Source of the DNA: CAYLWN01 sp964387625
GTDB taxonomy: Bacteria > Patescibacteriota > Microgenomatia > UBA10105
NCBI GenBank assembly: GCA_964387625.1
Contig: CAYLWN010000006.1
Coordinates: forward strand, 1 to 40,963
DNA length: 40,963 nucleotides
Direction of reading: 5' to 3'
The translations under genes were made by a program, and so were the position numbers. Under the pieces are notes generated by a model, which saw nothing but the letters and a program-made list of their open reading frames with translations, had not been told where the DNA came from and searched no databases. This document shows positions 14,846 through 23,335 of the stretch, in pieces; positions within the stretch are counted from its first letter, which is position 1; every line of letters starts with the position of its first letter.

Positions 14846-15592
14846 TTACAAATTTCCACTGGGAAACGCAGAATTCAAATTTTCTGATTCGTACTGAACC
14901 ACCGGCTTAGAAAATCTTAAGTCTATCCTCACCGGTTGCTTACCTTCTATTCTAAACTGTTTAAATAAGACTTGTAAAGAGGATATCAAATTATTCTCAT
15001 CAATATCAGATAAAAAAACTATCTCAATATTTTCAATAATGATTTTATACACATTTTTGTCCGTGCAAATAAATTCCGTCGGACGCAAATCAGTTTGTGA
15101 AATCATATTATTAATAGTTATAAATTGTTTAGTTAAATCAAGATTAGCAACAGTTTCATTATTTTTGTCTATTTGTATTTCACAATTTAATTTTATTTTG
15201 AGGGTGTTCTGCCAAATTTTTAGATTAGGTAAAACTTTTCCCTCCTCATCAATAAATGCAATATTATCTTCATAAGCAGTATAAAAAATCGGATTACGAT
15301 TAATTGTTTCAATAACAATGCTTGAAGGAAATTTTTTATACACTATGGCGGATTTTATATAGGGGTAATTTTGCTTTATTTTCTTTATGTAATTTTTTGT
15401 TGACAAAGTTATTAGGTTTTCATTGGTTTTAAGCAAATCCTGATTGTTTATTAATTCCTCACTTCCTTTTATATAGATAGTTTTTATCCGGAAAAAAGAT
15501 CCAAAGAAGATTTGCCAACAAATTAACACAAATAATAATATATTTATTATTACGTGCAAATGTGCAAATATAATCGGTGTTTTGCTTTTCAC
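14846..15592 (-). CDS. ftsQ: Cell division protein FtsQ/DivIB-like
   Basis: Bitopic divisome scaffold. A short cytoplasmic N-terminus is followed by one membrane helix (about 12-32) and a POTRA-like domain starting FRIKTIYIKGSEELINNQDL, then the beta domain with NRNPIFYTAYEDNIAFIDEEGKVLP, typical of FtsQ. The 248 residues are normal. The start overlaps the murG stop by four bases (ATGA), so the two are translationally coupled. Its sequence is weakly conserved, as usual in the family, but the order murG-ftsQ-ftsA-ftsZ supports the call. Confidence 0.88.
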   Translation of the reverse strand: MKSKTPIIFAHLHVIINILLFVLICWQIFFGSFFRIKTIYIKGSEELINNQDLLKTNENLITLSTKNYIKKIKQNYPYIKSAIVYKKFPSSIVIETINRNPIFYTAYEDNIAFIDEEGKVLPNLKIWQNTLKIKLNCEIQIDKNNETVANLDLTKQFITINNMISQTDLRPTEFICTDKNVYKIIIENIEIVFLSDIDENNLISSLQVLFKQFRIEGKQPVRIDLRFSKPVVQYESENLNSAFPSGNL

Positions 15593-16692
15593 TCTACAGA
15601 TTCTATCACTTGGGCAATGCGTTTATCAGCATCTGAAACAACATAGTTTTTTAATTTATCAAGATTTGTCAAATATCTATCACGGTTTTCCATTAAAAAT
15701 GGAATTTGTTTTAACAATATTTCACCTGATAAGTTTTTTTGTTCAATGGTCACACCAGCTTGATGATCTGTTAAAAATTTTGCATTTATTTCCTGTTCTT
15801 TCATACCCGACCACGGAAGTGGTATTAAAATGGCTAATTTGTGAAGGGCAATTATTTCATAAATTATATTTGCCCCTGCCCGGCTGATTAAAATATCACA
15901 ACGCCGAAAAACATCCCCAATAAATTCTTTATCAATATAGGTATATACATAATAATTATCTTTTAAATCTTTTGGTAACTGATTTTTTAAATTTATGAGT
16001 CGTTTATAATCAAATTCATTCATAGCTTTACCGCATTGATGAATAATTGTATATGTTTTTAGAAGTTGTGGAAGATTTTTTTCCACTACTTCATTTATGC
16101 TGTGCGATCCTAAATTTCCTCCGGTTATATAAATAACCGGCTTGTTTGACTGAATATTAATTTGTTTATTTATTTGAAAAATTTCTTTACGCACCGGTAA
16201 TCCTGTATAAACGAATCTTTTTTTCGGAAATTTTTTAGATAATGCAGGCCAAGACACGCAAATAACTTTTGCAAATCTCGCGCTTAACCGGTTTGCCAGA
16301 CCAGGTGACAATGTTTGTTCATGGGTGACAATGGGAATCCCCAAACACCATCCAGCTAATACAATAGGCAATCCAACATATCCGCCAAATGATAAAATAA
16401 CTTGCGGTTTATTTTGCAATAAAATTATAAAAGCTTGAATAATACCTATAGGAATTTTCAATAATGAAATTAATGTATATCTAGTAATTTGTCTTTGTAA
16501 CCGACCTGTTGTGATAGGAATAAATTTATAACCCTCTTTGACAACAATCCGCATCTCTTCAGATTGAGTTTTATCACCCTCTAAAGCATGTGTTCTACCT
16601 ACATAAATACATTCCCAATTTCTTAATTTAAGTTCAGACATGACTGACAAAGCTGGAGTAACATGTCCACCTGTAATAATAATTTTTCTCAT
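15589..16692 (-). CDS. murG: MurG, lipid II synthase
   Basis: GT28 glycosyltransferase that adds GlcNAc to lipid I on the inner membrane face. It starts MRKIIITGGHVTPALSVM; the usual first glycine-rich loop GTGGHxxPAL is reduced to TGGHVTPAL. Also seen are SFGGYVGLPIVLAG (about 114-127), HEQTLSPGLANRL, a second loop YITGGNLGSHSINE, and SRAGANIIYEI with the UDP-GlcNAc-binding region. It overlaps ftsW upstream and ftsQ downstream by four bases each. Confidence 0.95.
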   Translation of the reverse strand: MRKIIITGGHVTPALSVMSELKLRNWECIYVGRTHALEGDKTQSEEMRIVVKEGYKFIPITTGRLQRQITRYTLISLLKIPIGIIQAFIILLQNKPQVILSFGGYVGLPIVLAGWCLGIPIVTHEQTLSPGLANRLSARFAKVICVSWPALSKKFPKKRFVYTGLPVRKEIFQINKQINIQSNKPVIYITGGNLGSHSINEVVEKNLPQLLKTYTIIHQCGKAMNEFDYKRLINLKNQLPKDLKDNYYVYTYIDKEFIGDVFRRCDILISRAGANIIYEIIALHKLAILIPLPWSGMKEQEINAKFLTDHQAGVTIEQKNLSGEILLKQIPFLMENRDRYLTNLDKLKNYVVSDADKRIAQVIESVE

Positions 16693-17810
16693 AAAGATTT
16701 GTTTCTTGACCTGCTTATATTAAATAATATTCCAAAACCCAACAACATGCTAACTAAATTTGACCCACCATAAGAAATCAATGGTAATGGAACTCCGGTT
16801 AATGGAATTAAGCCCACCATTGCTGCTAAATTAATTAATGTCTGTATGGAAAACCAACTGCCTATTCCGCAGGCCAATAATTGTCCAAACCTGTCAGGAG
16901 CTTGTCCTGCAATTGTAAATGCCCGGTAAGCTATAAACATCATGAGGAGAATTAACATAAACGCACCTATAAAGCCTATTTCTTCAGCAATAATTGCAAA
17001 TATGGAATCAGTGTTGGCTTCAGGTAAATATTCATATTTTTGTCTGGATTTTCCAATACCTACACCAAACAAACCGCCCGAACCTAAAGATATAAGTACC
17101 TGACGCATGTGGTAAGACGATCCCAATGGATCATAATTGGAATTTAAAAACGTTGTAATTCTTGCCATTCTGTATGGTGCAATAACTGACAAGATAAAAA
17201 CACTGCATAGCACAATAGGGACTAAAATTCCCAATTGTAACCAGGACATACCTGAAATGAAATATAAAATAACCGCAATCCCAATGATAATTGCAGCTGT
17301 TCCTAAATCCGGTTGTAATACAACCAGTCCAATCACCACTGCCAATAGAGCTAAAAAGGGCAAAAATCTGCCTTTTTCTTTAAAAGCAAACCAGGCAGAT
17401 AAATATATACATAAAGTTAGTTTTGTCAGTTCTGTAGGTTGAAGCGTAGTAAATCCAAAATTCAACCAGCGTTTGGCACCCATAACTTTGATTCCTATAC
17501 CGGGTATAAAAACTGCAACTAACAAAATTAGGTTTATAAATAAGAGCGGAATGGATAATTTGTACCATTTATGGTAGTCAAAAGCGCTTAAAATACACAT
17601 TAAAATCAAACCTAAAATCAGATATTTTCCCTGATCTTCCACATAGTGATAAGGATTTTGAAAATCTCTGAAAGCCGAAACAATTGACGAATTATAAACA
17701 GCCAATAATCCAAAAAATAGGAGACCCAAAAGCGCAAAAAATAAAGGTTTATCAATTCCTGCAGATTTTTTATGATTGGAGTTATTTTTTTTCAGCCAAT
17801 TCTTTAACAT
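16689..17810 (-). CDS. ftsW: FtsW, SEDS-family septal peptidoglycan polymerase
   Basis: Polymerises lipid II at the septum with the cognate transpeptidase FtsI. It has a lysine-rich cytoplasmic N-terminus (MLKNWLKKNNSNHKK) and then about ten membrane helices. Motifs: LQPTELTKLTL, LQPDLGTAAII, YLPEANTDSIFAIIAEE, GVPLPLISYGGSNLVS. The ATG at 17810 was chosen because the preceding residues up to 17867 are not hydrophobic or family-like; it still overlaps murD by 29 bases. Position between murD and murG is the classical dcw order. Confidence 0.94.
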   Translation of the reverse strand: MLKNWLKKNNSNHKKSAGIDKPLFFALLGLLFFGLLAVYNSSIVSAFRDFQNPYHYVEDQGKYLILGLILMCILSAFDYHKWYKLSIPLLFINLILLVAVFIPGIGIKVMGAKRWLNFGFTTLQPTELTKLTLCIYLSAWFAFKEKGRFLPFLALLAVVIGLVVLQPDLGTAAIIIGIAVILYFISGMSWLQLGILVPIVLCSVFILSVIAPYRMARITTFLNSNYDPLGSSYHMRQVLISLGSGGLFGVGIGKSRQKYEYLPEANTDSIFAIIAEEIGFIGAFMLILLMMFIAYRAFTIAGQAPDRFGQLLACGIGSWFSIQTLINLAAMVGLIPLTGVPLPLISYGGSNLVSMLLGFGILFNISRSRNKSL

Positions 17811-19203
17811 AATATTTAAATTGATTACCTCTGTCTTTATAGTTTTTAAACATATCAAATGAGGCACAAGCAGGAGATAATAACACTATATCTCCCTGTT
17901 TAGTTTCATTAAAAGCTGTATCTATAATACTTTGCATATTTGTTAAATTCCTGACAATTTTAAAAGATACTGGTTGATTAAGTTTTCTTGATGCCTGTAA
18001 TATGGCATCCTCAATTTTAGAAGCCATTAAACCAATCAAAATTAAAGTTTTTACCCGGCTGTTAATTAGATCTTGCCCTAATTGCGTATAATTAGATCCC
18101 TTATCAGAACCTCCGGCAATTAAGATTATGTTTTCAGAAAATGCCTTTATTGCAGCAATTGTTGTTTCAGGAATGGTCGAGAATGAATCATTATAAAATT
18201 TCACCTGGTTAATCTCGCCAACCAATTCCAATCTATGTTCTAAACCTTTAAAAGAAACTACTGTCGATTTTATCGCTTTTATTTTTGCGCCTGCCAAATA
18301 TGCTGCTAAAATCGCAGCTGAAATATTTTCCCAATTATGTCTTCCTCTTAATAACAGTCGGTCAACAGATGCAATTTTTTCTTTTATGTGATTTAAATTT
18401 AATATTATTTCGCCTGATTTTACATATACTCCCTGAACTTGTTGTTGCTTAGAAAACCAATAAGTTTTTGCTTTGGTAAGTTTTGAAAAAGATTTAGAAG
18501 TATCAAAATCAGCATTAATCACACAAAAATCAGCAGGTTTTTGATGTTTAATTAAATTTTCTTTGGCTTTAACATAGTCATCCCTGGTTTTATGATAATT
18601 TGTTGCCATAGGATCCATATTGTTTAAGTGCTCCTGTGTTATATTTAAAATTACGCTGATGTGAGGACTTTTATCTAAATCCTCCAGTTGAAATGAAGAT
18701 AGTTCCAGAACCACAATATGGTTTTTATAAATATTTCTGACACTTGATAATAAAGGTTTCCCGATATTTCCTCCGACATGTGTCACAAAACCTGAGTTTT
18801 TTAAAATTTCACCTATTAATGAAACCGTAGTGCCTTTGCCTTTGGTACCTGTTACTCCAATGACAGGACAAGGACATTCTTCAAAAAACAGTTTTATCTG
18901 ACTGGTAATTATTTGTTTTCGTTTTAAAGCTTCTTCCAATTGAGGCAAAAAAAGAGCTGCTCCCGGAGTTCTGACGATCAAATCATATTTTTCTAAATTA
19001 TCTAAATAATTTGGGCCTAATGAAAATTTAACTTTTTGTTTATCTAACATCTCATAAGTTTCACCTAATTGCTCTTTATTCCGTCTATCGCAACAGGTAA
19101 CCATAGCACCTTCTTTAACAAAAAATTTGACGCTGTCTATGCCTTCAGTTGATAAGCCCACTATGGCAACCTGTTTATTTTTGTAAGGTGATTTAATGAG
19201 CAT
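17782..19203 (-). CDS. murD: MurD, UDP-MurNAc-Ala:D-Glu ligase
   Basis: Adds D-glutamate to UDP-MurNAc-L-Ala in the cytoplasm. The N-terminal Rossmann-like domain has VAIVGLSTEGIDSVKFF; the ATP P-loop is GVTGTKGKGTT (116-126). Then come GGNIGKPLL, LELSSFQLEDL, NITQEHLNNM and the C-terminal domain with GLEHRLELVGEI and FYNDSFSTIPETT, all MurD signatures. At 473 residues it is full length. Fourteen bases separate it from mraY. Confidence 0.95.
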   Translation of the reverse strand: MLIKSPYKNKQVAIVGLSTEGIDSVKFFVKEGAMVTCCDRRNKEQLGETYEMLDKQKVKFSLGPNYLDNLEKYDLIVRTPGAALFLPQLEEALKRKQIITSQIKLFFEECPCPVIGVTGTKGKGTTVSLIGEILKNSGFVTHVGGNIGKPLLSSVRNIYKNHIVVLELSSFQLEDLDKSPHISVILNITQEHLNNMDPMATNYHKTRDDYVKAKENLIKHQKPADFCVINADFDTSKSFSKLTKAKTYWFSKQQQVQGVYVKSGEIILNLNHIKEKIASVDRLLLRGRHNWENISAAILAAYLAGAKIKAIKSTVVSFKGLEHRLELVGEINQVKFYNDSFSTIPETTIAAIKAFSENIILIAGGSDKGSNYTQLGQDLINSRVKTLILIGLMASKIEDAILQASRKLNQPVSFKIVRNLTNMQSIIDTAFNETKQGDIVLLSPACASFDMFKNYKDRGNQFKYYVKELAEKK

Positions 19204-19217
19204 AAAAGATTAAAGTT

Positions 19218-20258
19218 TTATTTACGTGTAATTAAAGCTAACCATAAACCCAATATAGATAGAGTAATTCCCAGTAACCAAAACCGCATTACTACTTTTG
19301 GTTCCTGCCATCCCTTATTTTGCAGCCACAAATGAAAAGGCGCAACATCCATTAATTTTCTGCCTAAATATTTTTTTGACAACAGTTGCAACAATGAAGA
19401 CGTAACTTCTAAAATAAATGCTCCACCGATGATCACTAACGTCATCGATTTTCCCAATAACAAACCAACTACGGCAAATGTGGCACCAAAAGATAACGCA
19501 CCTACGTCCCCCAACATAATTCTGGCCGGATAAATATTAAAATACAAAAATGCAATTAAACCGCCTAACCAAAGGGAAATAAATATCGATAATGGTGTAT
19601 CTAAAATTGATGCAGCTATGACTAGGAAGGTGATGAGTGCAATCATCAACAGTCCTCCCACTAAACCATCCAAACCGTCAGTTATATTACAAGCATTACT
19701 GAAAGAAATAATTACCAAAGCAGCAAAGGGAATAAACAACCATCCCATGTCCCACACACCAATAAACGGAATATGTAAAATATCAATTTTTAATTCTGCA
19801 TATAACCAATAAGCAATAATTATAGAAATTATTATTTCAATGAATAATTTATGCCTGAAACGCAAACCCCAAAAAGACCCTTTTATGAAGGAAAAAGATT
19901 TTTTCATGTCATCATAAAGCCCAAGTAGACCAAATGCTAAAAAAGTAGTAATGATTACTTTAACTTCCGCATCCAATCTGTAAACCTGGGTTATGGGTAC
20001 AAAAAAATATTTCATTGCCAAGAGTGAAATGGGGAAAAATAAAGCAGTAGTTAAAATAATCAATAATCCCCCGCCTACAGGTGTACCTTGTTTCTTATTA
20101 TGCAGCTTGTCAAAAATTGGAGTTAATTTTGAAAAAACATCCCGTGTTTGTTGTTTTTGGCGTCTGAATTTATATTTATATAATAAATTGATAAATGGTA
20201 CAAACAATAAAGTGTTAATCAAAATCGAAAATAATAATATGGTAAGAATTATGATCAT
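19218..20258 (-). CDS. mraY: MraY, phospho-MurNAc-pentapeptide transferase
   Basis: Transfers phospho-MurNAc-pentapeptide to undecaprenyl phosphate, giving lipid I. It is a polytopic membrane protein of 346 residues. Motifs: TPVGGGLLI (59-67), GLYDDMKK (113-120, the DD pair), and NITDGLDGLVGG (191-202). The cytoplasmic HHH motif, usually APxHHHxE, reads APFHLWLQ here, so only the first histidine (His309) remains. The rest of the loop (NKGWQEPKVVMRFW) is normal. The gene lies between dgkA and murD, as expected in a dcw cluster. Confidence 0.93.
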   Translation of the reverse strand: MIIILTILLFSILINTLLFVPFINLLYKYKFRRQKQQTRDVFSKLTPIFDKLHNKKQGTPVGGGLLIILTTALFFPISLLAMKYFFVPITQVYRLDAEVKVIITTFLAFGLLGLYDDMKKSFSFIKGSFWGLRFRHKLFIEIIISIIIAYWLYAELKIDILHIPFIGVWDMGWLFIPFAALVIISFSNACNITDGLDGLVGGLLMIALITFLVIAASILDTPLSIFISLWLGGLIAFLYFNIYPARIMLGDVGALSFGATFAVVGLLLGKSMTLVIIGGAFILEVTSSLLQLLSKKYLGRKLMDVAPFHLWLQNKGWQEPKVVMRFWLLGITLSILGLWLALITRK

Positions 20259-20268
20259 ATTAGATTAA

Positions 20269-20637
20269 TTAAAACCAAGTAAGTAATTTAGGGATGAAAA
20301 TAAATCCGCCTATGAAAATTGAACCTATAGCCACCAATAACATCATTCCTGCGGCTACATCTTTGGCAATTTTAGCATCCTGATGCCACTCCTGAGTTAT
20401 CAAATCTGTCATTGCTTCAAGTGAGGTATTGATCATTTCTGCTGCCAAAACACAAATTATCGTAAAAATCAGCAAAATCCATTCATTCCTGCTTAAACTC
20501 ACTATTTGACCCAATATCATAACTAGTATGGCTGCTAATAAATGGACACGGAAATTCGGTTGGGTATAAAGAGCCCATTTTAGGCCGGCGAGAGCGTTTT
20601 TGAAGGAAATATGGTGTTTTCTGATTAATTCTTTCAT
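20269..20637 (-). CDS. dgkA: Diacylglycerol/undecaprenol kinase
   Basis: Small membrane kinase with three helices, 122 residues. The family signature AAEMINTSLEAMTDL and the following AKIAKDVAAGMMLL are intact. In Gram-positive bacteria relatives phosphorylate undecaprenol, which would recycle the lipid carrier; its place beside mraY supports this over a diacylglycerol role (inference). It has a promoter-like -10 just before its ATG and probably starts a sub-operon dgkA-mraY-murD-ftsW-murG-ftsQ-ftsA. Confidence 0.92.
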   Translation of the reverse strand: MKELIRKHHISFKNALAGLKWALYTQPNFRVHLLAAILVMILGQIVSLSRNEWILLIFTIICVLAAEMINTSLEAMTDLITQEWHQDAKIAKDVAAGMMLLVAIGSIFIGGFIFIPKLLTWF

Positions 20638-20648
20638 TTATTTATTAT

Positions 20649-20654
20649 ATTATA
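20649..20654 (-). promoter_or_regulatory. -10 box before dgkA
   Basis: Minus-strand TATAAT (20654-20649) lies 11 bases before the dgkA ATG; an overlapping second TATAAT (20649-20644) is 6 bases from it. A TTACCA sequence 19 bases upstream could be a weak -35. The leader would be about 5 bases. Confidence 0.45.
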
Positions 20655-20681
20655 AGCCATACTGACAATGTTTTGGTAAAT

Positions 20682-21459
20682 CTAGTATCCCCGGATAATT
20701 TTTCGCACCTTTTCTATGGTATATGAAATTTTATAAAAANNNNNNNNNNNNNNNNNNNNNNNNNNNNNNNNNNNNNNNNNNNNNNNNNNNNNNNNNNNNN
20801 NNNNNNNNNNNNNNNNNNNNNNNNNNNNNNNNNNNNNNNCCTTTATGAGGAATAAAATGTTGCCTACTGTAAGTTTCTTTATATAGTTTATTAAAATTGA
20901 GCAAATTTTGGGCTTGAGTTATTGTTACGCCTATTTTTTCTGCCTGTCTTATCAAATATCTGGTGGTTTTTCGCATGCCGGTAAATAATTCTTCTTCTGA
21001 CTTATTTAAATCCAATACCCAGGCAATTTCTGCATCCATTGCTTGAATCGGAGCATTTTGGAAATGTAATTTATCTAATAATTGATTATTTTCGTAATTA
21101 TCAGCAATCATCGGGCTAATTCTTATAAACCATGCGTGATCTTTTTTGGCACTTTTTATTAAAAATTTGCTTAAAAAATCCCAAATTGCATTTTTTTCAC
21201 TAACACTCGTGTTTATAATCACCGGCCCATGTCTGATATGTAAAAACTTGCCTCTTTTGGCCGTAATTAAAATTGTTTGAGCTACAGCAACTAATTGACC
21301 ATTTTTAAATAAGCCGTAACGTGTAACTTTATTACCTAATGCCAATTGAATCTCTCCCCAATTAAAACTTTGAAATAAACACCAGGAATTATTTTTGATA
21401 ATAAATTCATCCCATTGGTTTTGATCACTAATTGTTTGTATCTCAAAGGAGTTTTTCAT
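20682..21459 (-). CDS. FemAB/MurM-like peptidoglycan bridge aminoacyltransferase (interrupted by gap)
   Basis: GNAT-fold enzyme of the FemABX family, which uses aminoacyl-tRNA to attach amino acids to the stem peptide of lipid II. The N-terminal 200 residues show SWCLFQSFNWGEIQLALG, the HIRHGP box after LVAVAQ, DAEIAWVLDLNKSEEELF and MRKTTRYLIRQAEKIGV, all typical. The 100-N gap removes the middle of the C-terminal domain. After the gap, one frame reads FYKISYTIEKVRKIIRGY and stops at 20682; this resembles the basic C-terminal tail of the family, so I extend the gene to there. The gap length is nominal and the frame across it is not expected to fit. The start overlaps the MBL gene stop by four bases. 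Confidence 0.82.
20740..20839. other. Scaffold gap (100 N) inside the femAB gene
   Basis: Exactly 100 undetermined bases, so the real length is unknown. They remove part of the FemAB C-terminal domain. Confidence 0.98.
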
Positions 21460-22094
21460 AGTTTAAAAATTAACGCTTCTTTTTCTATGCTGGTTAACTT
21501 GCCATGTCCGGAAAAAATTTCTGTTTTTGGAGGCTTTGACATGATTGATTTAATTGATTGCCAAAGTTTATCTTCATCACAATATTTGAAATCTGTTCTG
21601 CCTACCCCACCACCAGCAAATACAGTATCACCAACAAATATTTTATGATTTACTTTATCATACAAAGAAATTCCACCGGGAGTGTGCCCTGGTGTTGTGA
21701 TAATCTCTAAATTGCAGCTACCTATTTTTATCAGTTGCTGGTCATTTAAAGACATATTTATTTCCGGCGGCAAATCCATGATTTTTTTATTTAAAAAAAA
21801 CTGAGCGCTTTTTTTCATGTCCTTAACTAAAAATTCATCATTGGGACTTATGGCAAAAGGGATATGATAAACTTTTTGCAAATGCCAGGAGGCTAAAATA
21901 TGATCAAAATGCCCATGGGTAGCAATAATGATGACAGGTTTTAATTTATTTTCTTCTATAATTTGCGTTATGTAATCAGCATCATCTCCCGGATCTAAAA
22001 CAATTGTCTCACTGCTTGCAAAATCAGTGATTAAATAACAATTTGTTTGTAATTTTCCGACAACCAAAGTTTTTATTTGAATTTGCTGATGCAT
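21456..22094 (-). CDS. MBL-fold metallohydrolase, glyoxalase II-like
   Basis: Metallo-beta-lactamase fold hydrolase. Metal site THGHFDH gives His60, His62, Asp64 and His65; a third ligand lies in TTPGHTPGGI, the bridging Asp in FVGDTVF, and a final His in FSGHGKLT. It starts with QTNCYLI and DPGDDAD, as in small YcbL-like or GloB-related enzymes that hydrolyse thioesters; the substrate cannot be told. The ATG at 22094 was chosen, since the stretch upstream to 22208 overlaps the aminotransferase gene and is not family-like. It is coupled to femAB by a four-base overlap. Confidence 0.85.
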   Translation of the reverse strand: MHQQIQIKTLVVGKLQTNCYLITDFASSETIVLDPGDDADYITQIIEENKLKPVIIIATHGHFDHILASWHLQKVYHIPFAISPNDEFLVKDMKKSAQFFLNKKIMDLPPEINMSLNDQQLIKIGSCNLEIITTPGHTPGGISLYDKVNHKIFVGDTVFAGGGVGRTDFKYCDEDKLWQSIKSIMSKPPKTEIFSGHGKLTSIEKEALIFKL

Positions 22095-22102
22095 ATTGTG
22101 TT

Positions 22103-23332
22103 TTAGGAGTTTAATAATGAGATTAATTTTTGAATTTGATTGTGTTTTAAAATTGGTGAAGTCGGTAAATTTAAACTCATTTTGGCCATTATTTCCGCTT
22201 TCGAACAACTGCCTTTTTTATAACCAATATGTCCGAAATCAATTCCTTCAGGATCAATTATATTATGATACCAATTGCCTAAAACAATTCTCTGTTTTTT
22301 CAATTGATCACGAACCTGATTTGCATTATTTATTAAAACATTGTACCGCAAATAAACGGCTTCATTATTTATTTTTGGTAACAAAAATTTACTTTTGTCT
22401 AAATTATTATAATACTGCTTGGCGATTTTTTGTCTTTTTTCATTCATTTGCTCTAATTGCTTTAACTGATTTATTGCTAAATATGCCAAAGCATTCGGGA
22501 ATTTTTTGGGAAAAATGTCAGGTCTATCACCTCTTTTTTCCTGATTATATACAGGCATGGACAATAAATGTAATTTTTGTGATAAATATAAAATTAGTTT
22601 TCCCAAATTAAAAAATGAATAAAGCGACAGACTTACAAAAGTGATTATCGGATGCAATAATTGTTGAAAAATCCAAAAATTGCCGGGATAAGCCAAATTT
22701 CCTTGTAATTGAGTAATTTTTGTAGCTATATGTTTATTGTTCGTTATTGCCATTCCGCCAAATACTGACGAGATAATTTTGTCTCTGCCAAAACTAAATA
22801 CCGCTACATCTCCAAAAGTGCCCACCTGTTTTCCATTATAAGTAGCTCCCAGTGAATGAGCACAATCTTCGATTAAATATAATTTATGATTTTGGCAAAA
22901 TTTAACAATTTCATCCATATTTCCCGGGATTCCAAATGTATGCTGTACAATAAGTGCTTTAGTGTTTGGTGTTAATTTTAAGGAAGCGTCTTTAGTGTCA
23001 ATATTTAAAGAATCATTAATATCTACAAATACTGATTTCAAATCAGCCCAAATAACAGCATTGGGAACTGCTACACAAGTAAAAGCCTGCAACATAACTT
23101 CATCATTAGGTTTTAAATCTAAAGCTTTCAGTGATGTGTAAAGAGCTGATCTCCCGGCATTAAATGATATTGCCTGACTAACGTTAAAATAATTTTCAGC
23201 CCAATCTTCTACTTTTTGTATTGAATTACCAAATTTCCATTTCCAAGGTTGAAAAATTATTTTGAAAGTTTCTATTAAGTCCTTGTAAAACAGATTTGGA
23301 GATAAACCTATAACTATTGGTGTACCAACCAT
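22103..23332 (-). CDS. DegT/DnrJ/EryC1-family PLP aminotransferase
   Basis: Fold-type I PLP enzyme of the sugar aminotransferase family. Landmarks: FNAGRSALYTSLKAL (58-72), DEVMLQAFTCVAVPNAV (77-93), IEDCAHSLGATYNG (154-167, Asp156 and His159 contact PLP), and FSFGRDKIISSVFGG (179-193) with the PLP lysine Lys185. These enzymes transaminate keto-sugars of nucleotide sugars, for surface polysaccharides. What it does inside a cell-wall cluster is not evident; a modified sugar for wall glycans is possible (inference). It follows murF by three bases. Residues about 235-265 hold a hydrophobic stretch not usual in the family. Confidence 0.85.
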   Translation of the reverse strand: MVGTPIVIGLSPNLFYKDLIETFKIIFQPWKWKFGNSIQKVEDWAENYFNVSQAISFNAGRSALYTSLKALDLKPNDEVMLQAFTCVAVPNAVIWADLKSVFVDINDSLNIDTKDASLKLTPNTKALIVQHTFGIPGNMDEIVKFCQNHKLYLIEDCAHSLGATYNGKQVGTFGDVAVFSFGRDKIISSVFGGMAITNNKHIATKITQLQGNLAYPGNFWIFQQLLHPIITFVSLSLYSFFNLGKLILYLSQKLHLLSMPVYNQEKRGDRPDIFPKKFPNALAYLAINQLKQLEQMNEKRQKIAKQYYNNLDKSKFLLPKINNEAVYLRYNVLINNANQVRDQLKKQRIVLGNWYHNIIDPEGIDFGHIGYKKGSCSKAEIMAKMSLNLPTSPILKHNQIQKLISLLNS

Positions 23333-23335
23333 ATT

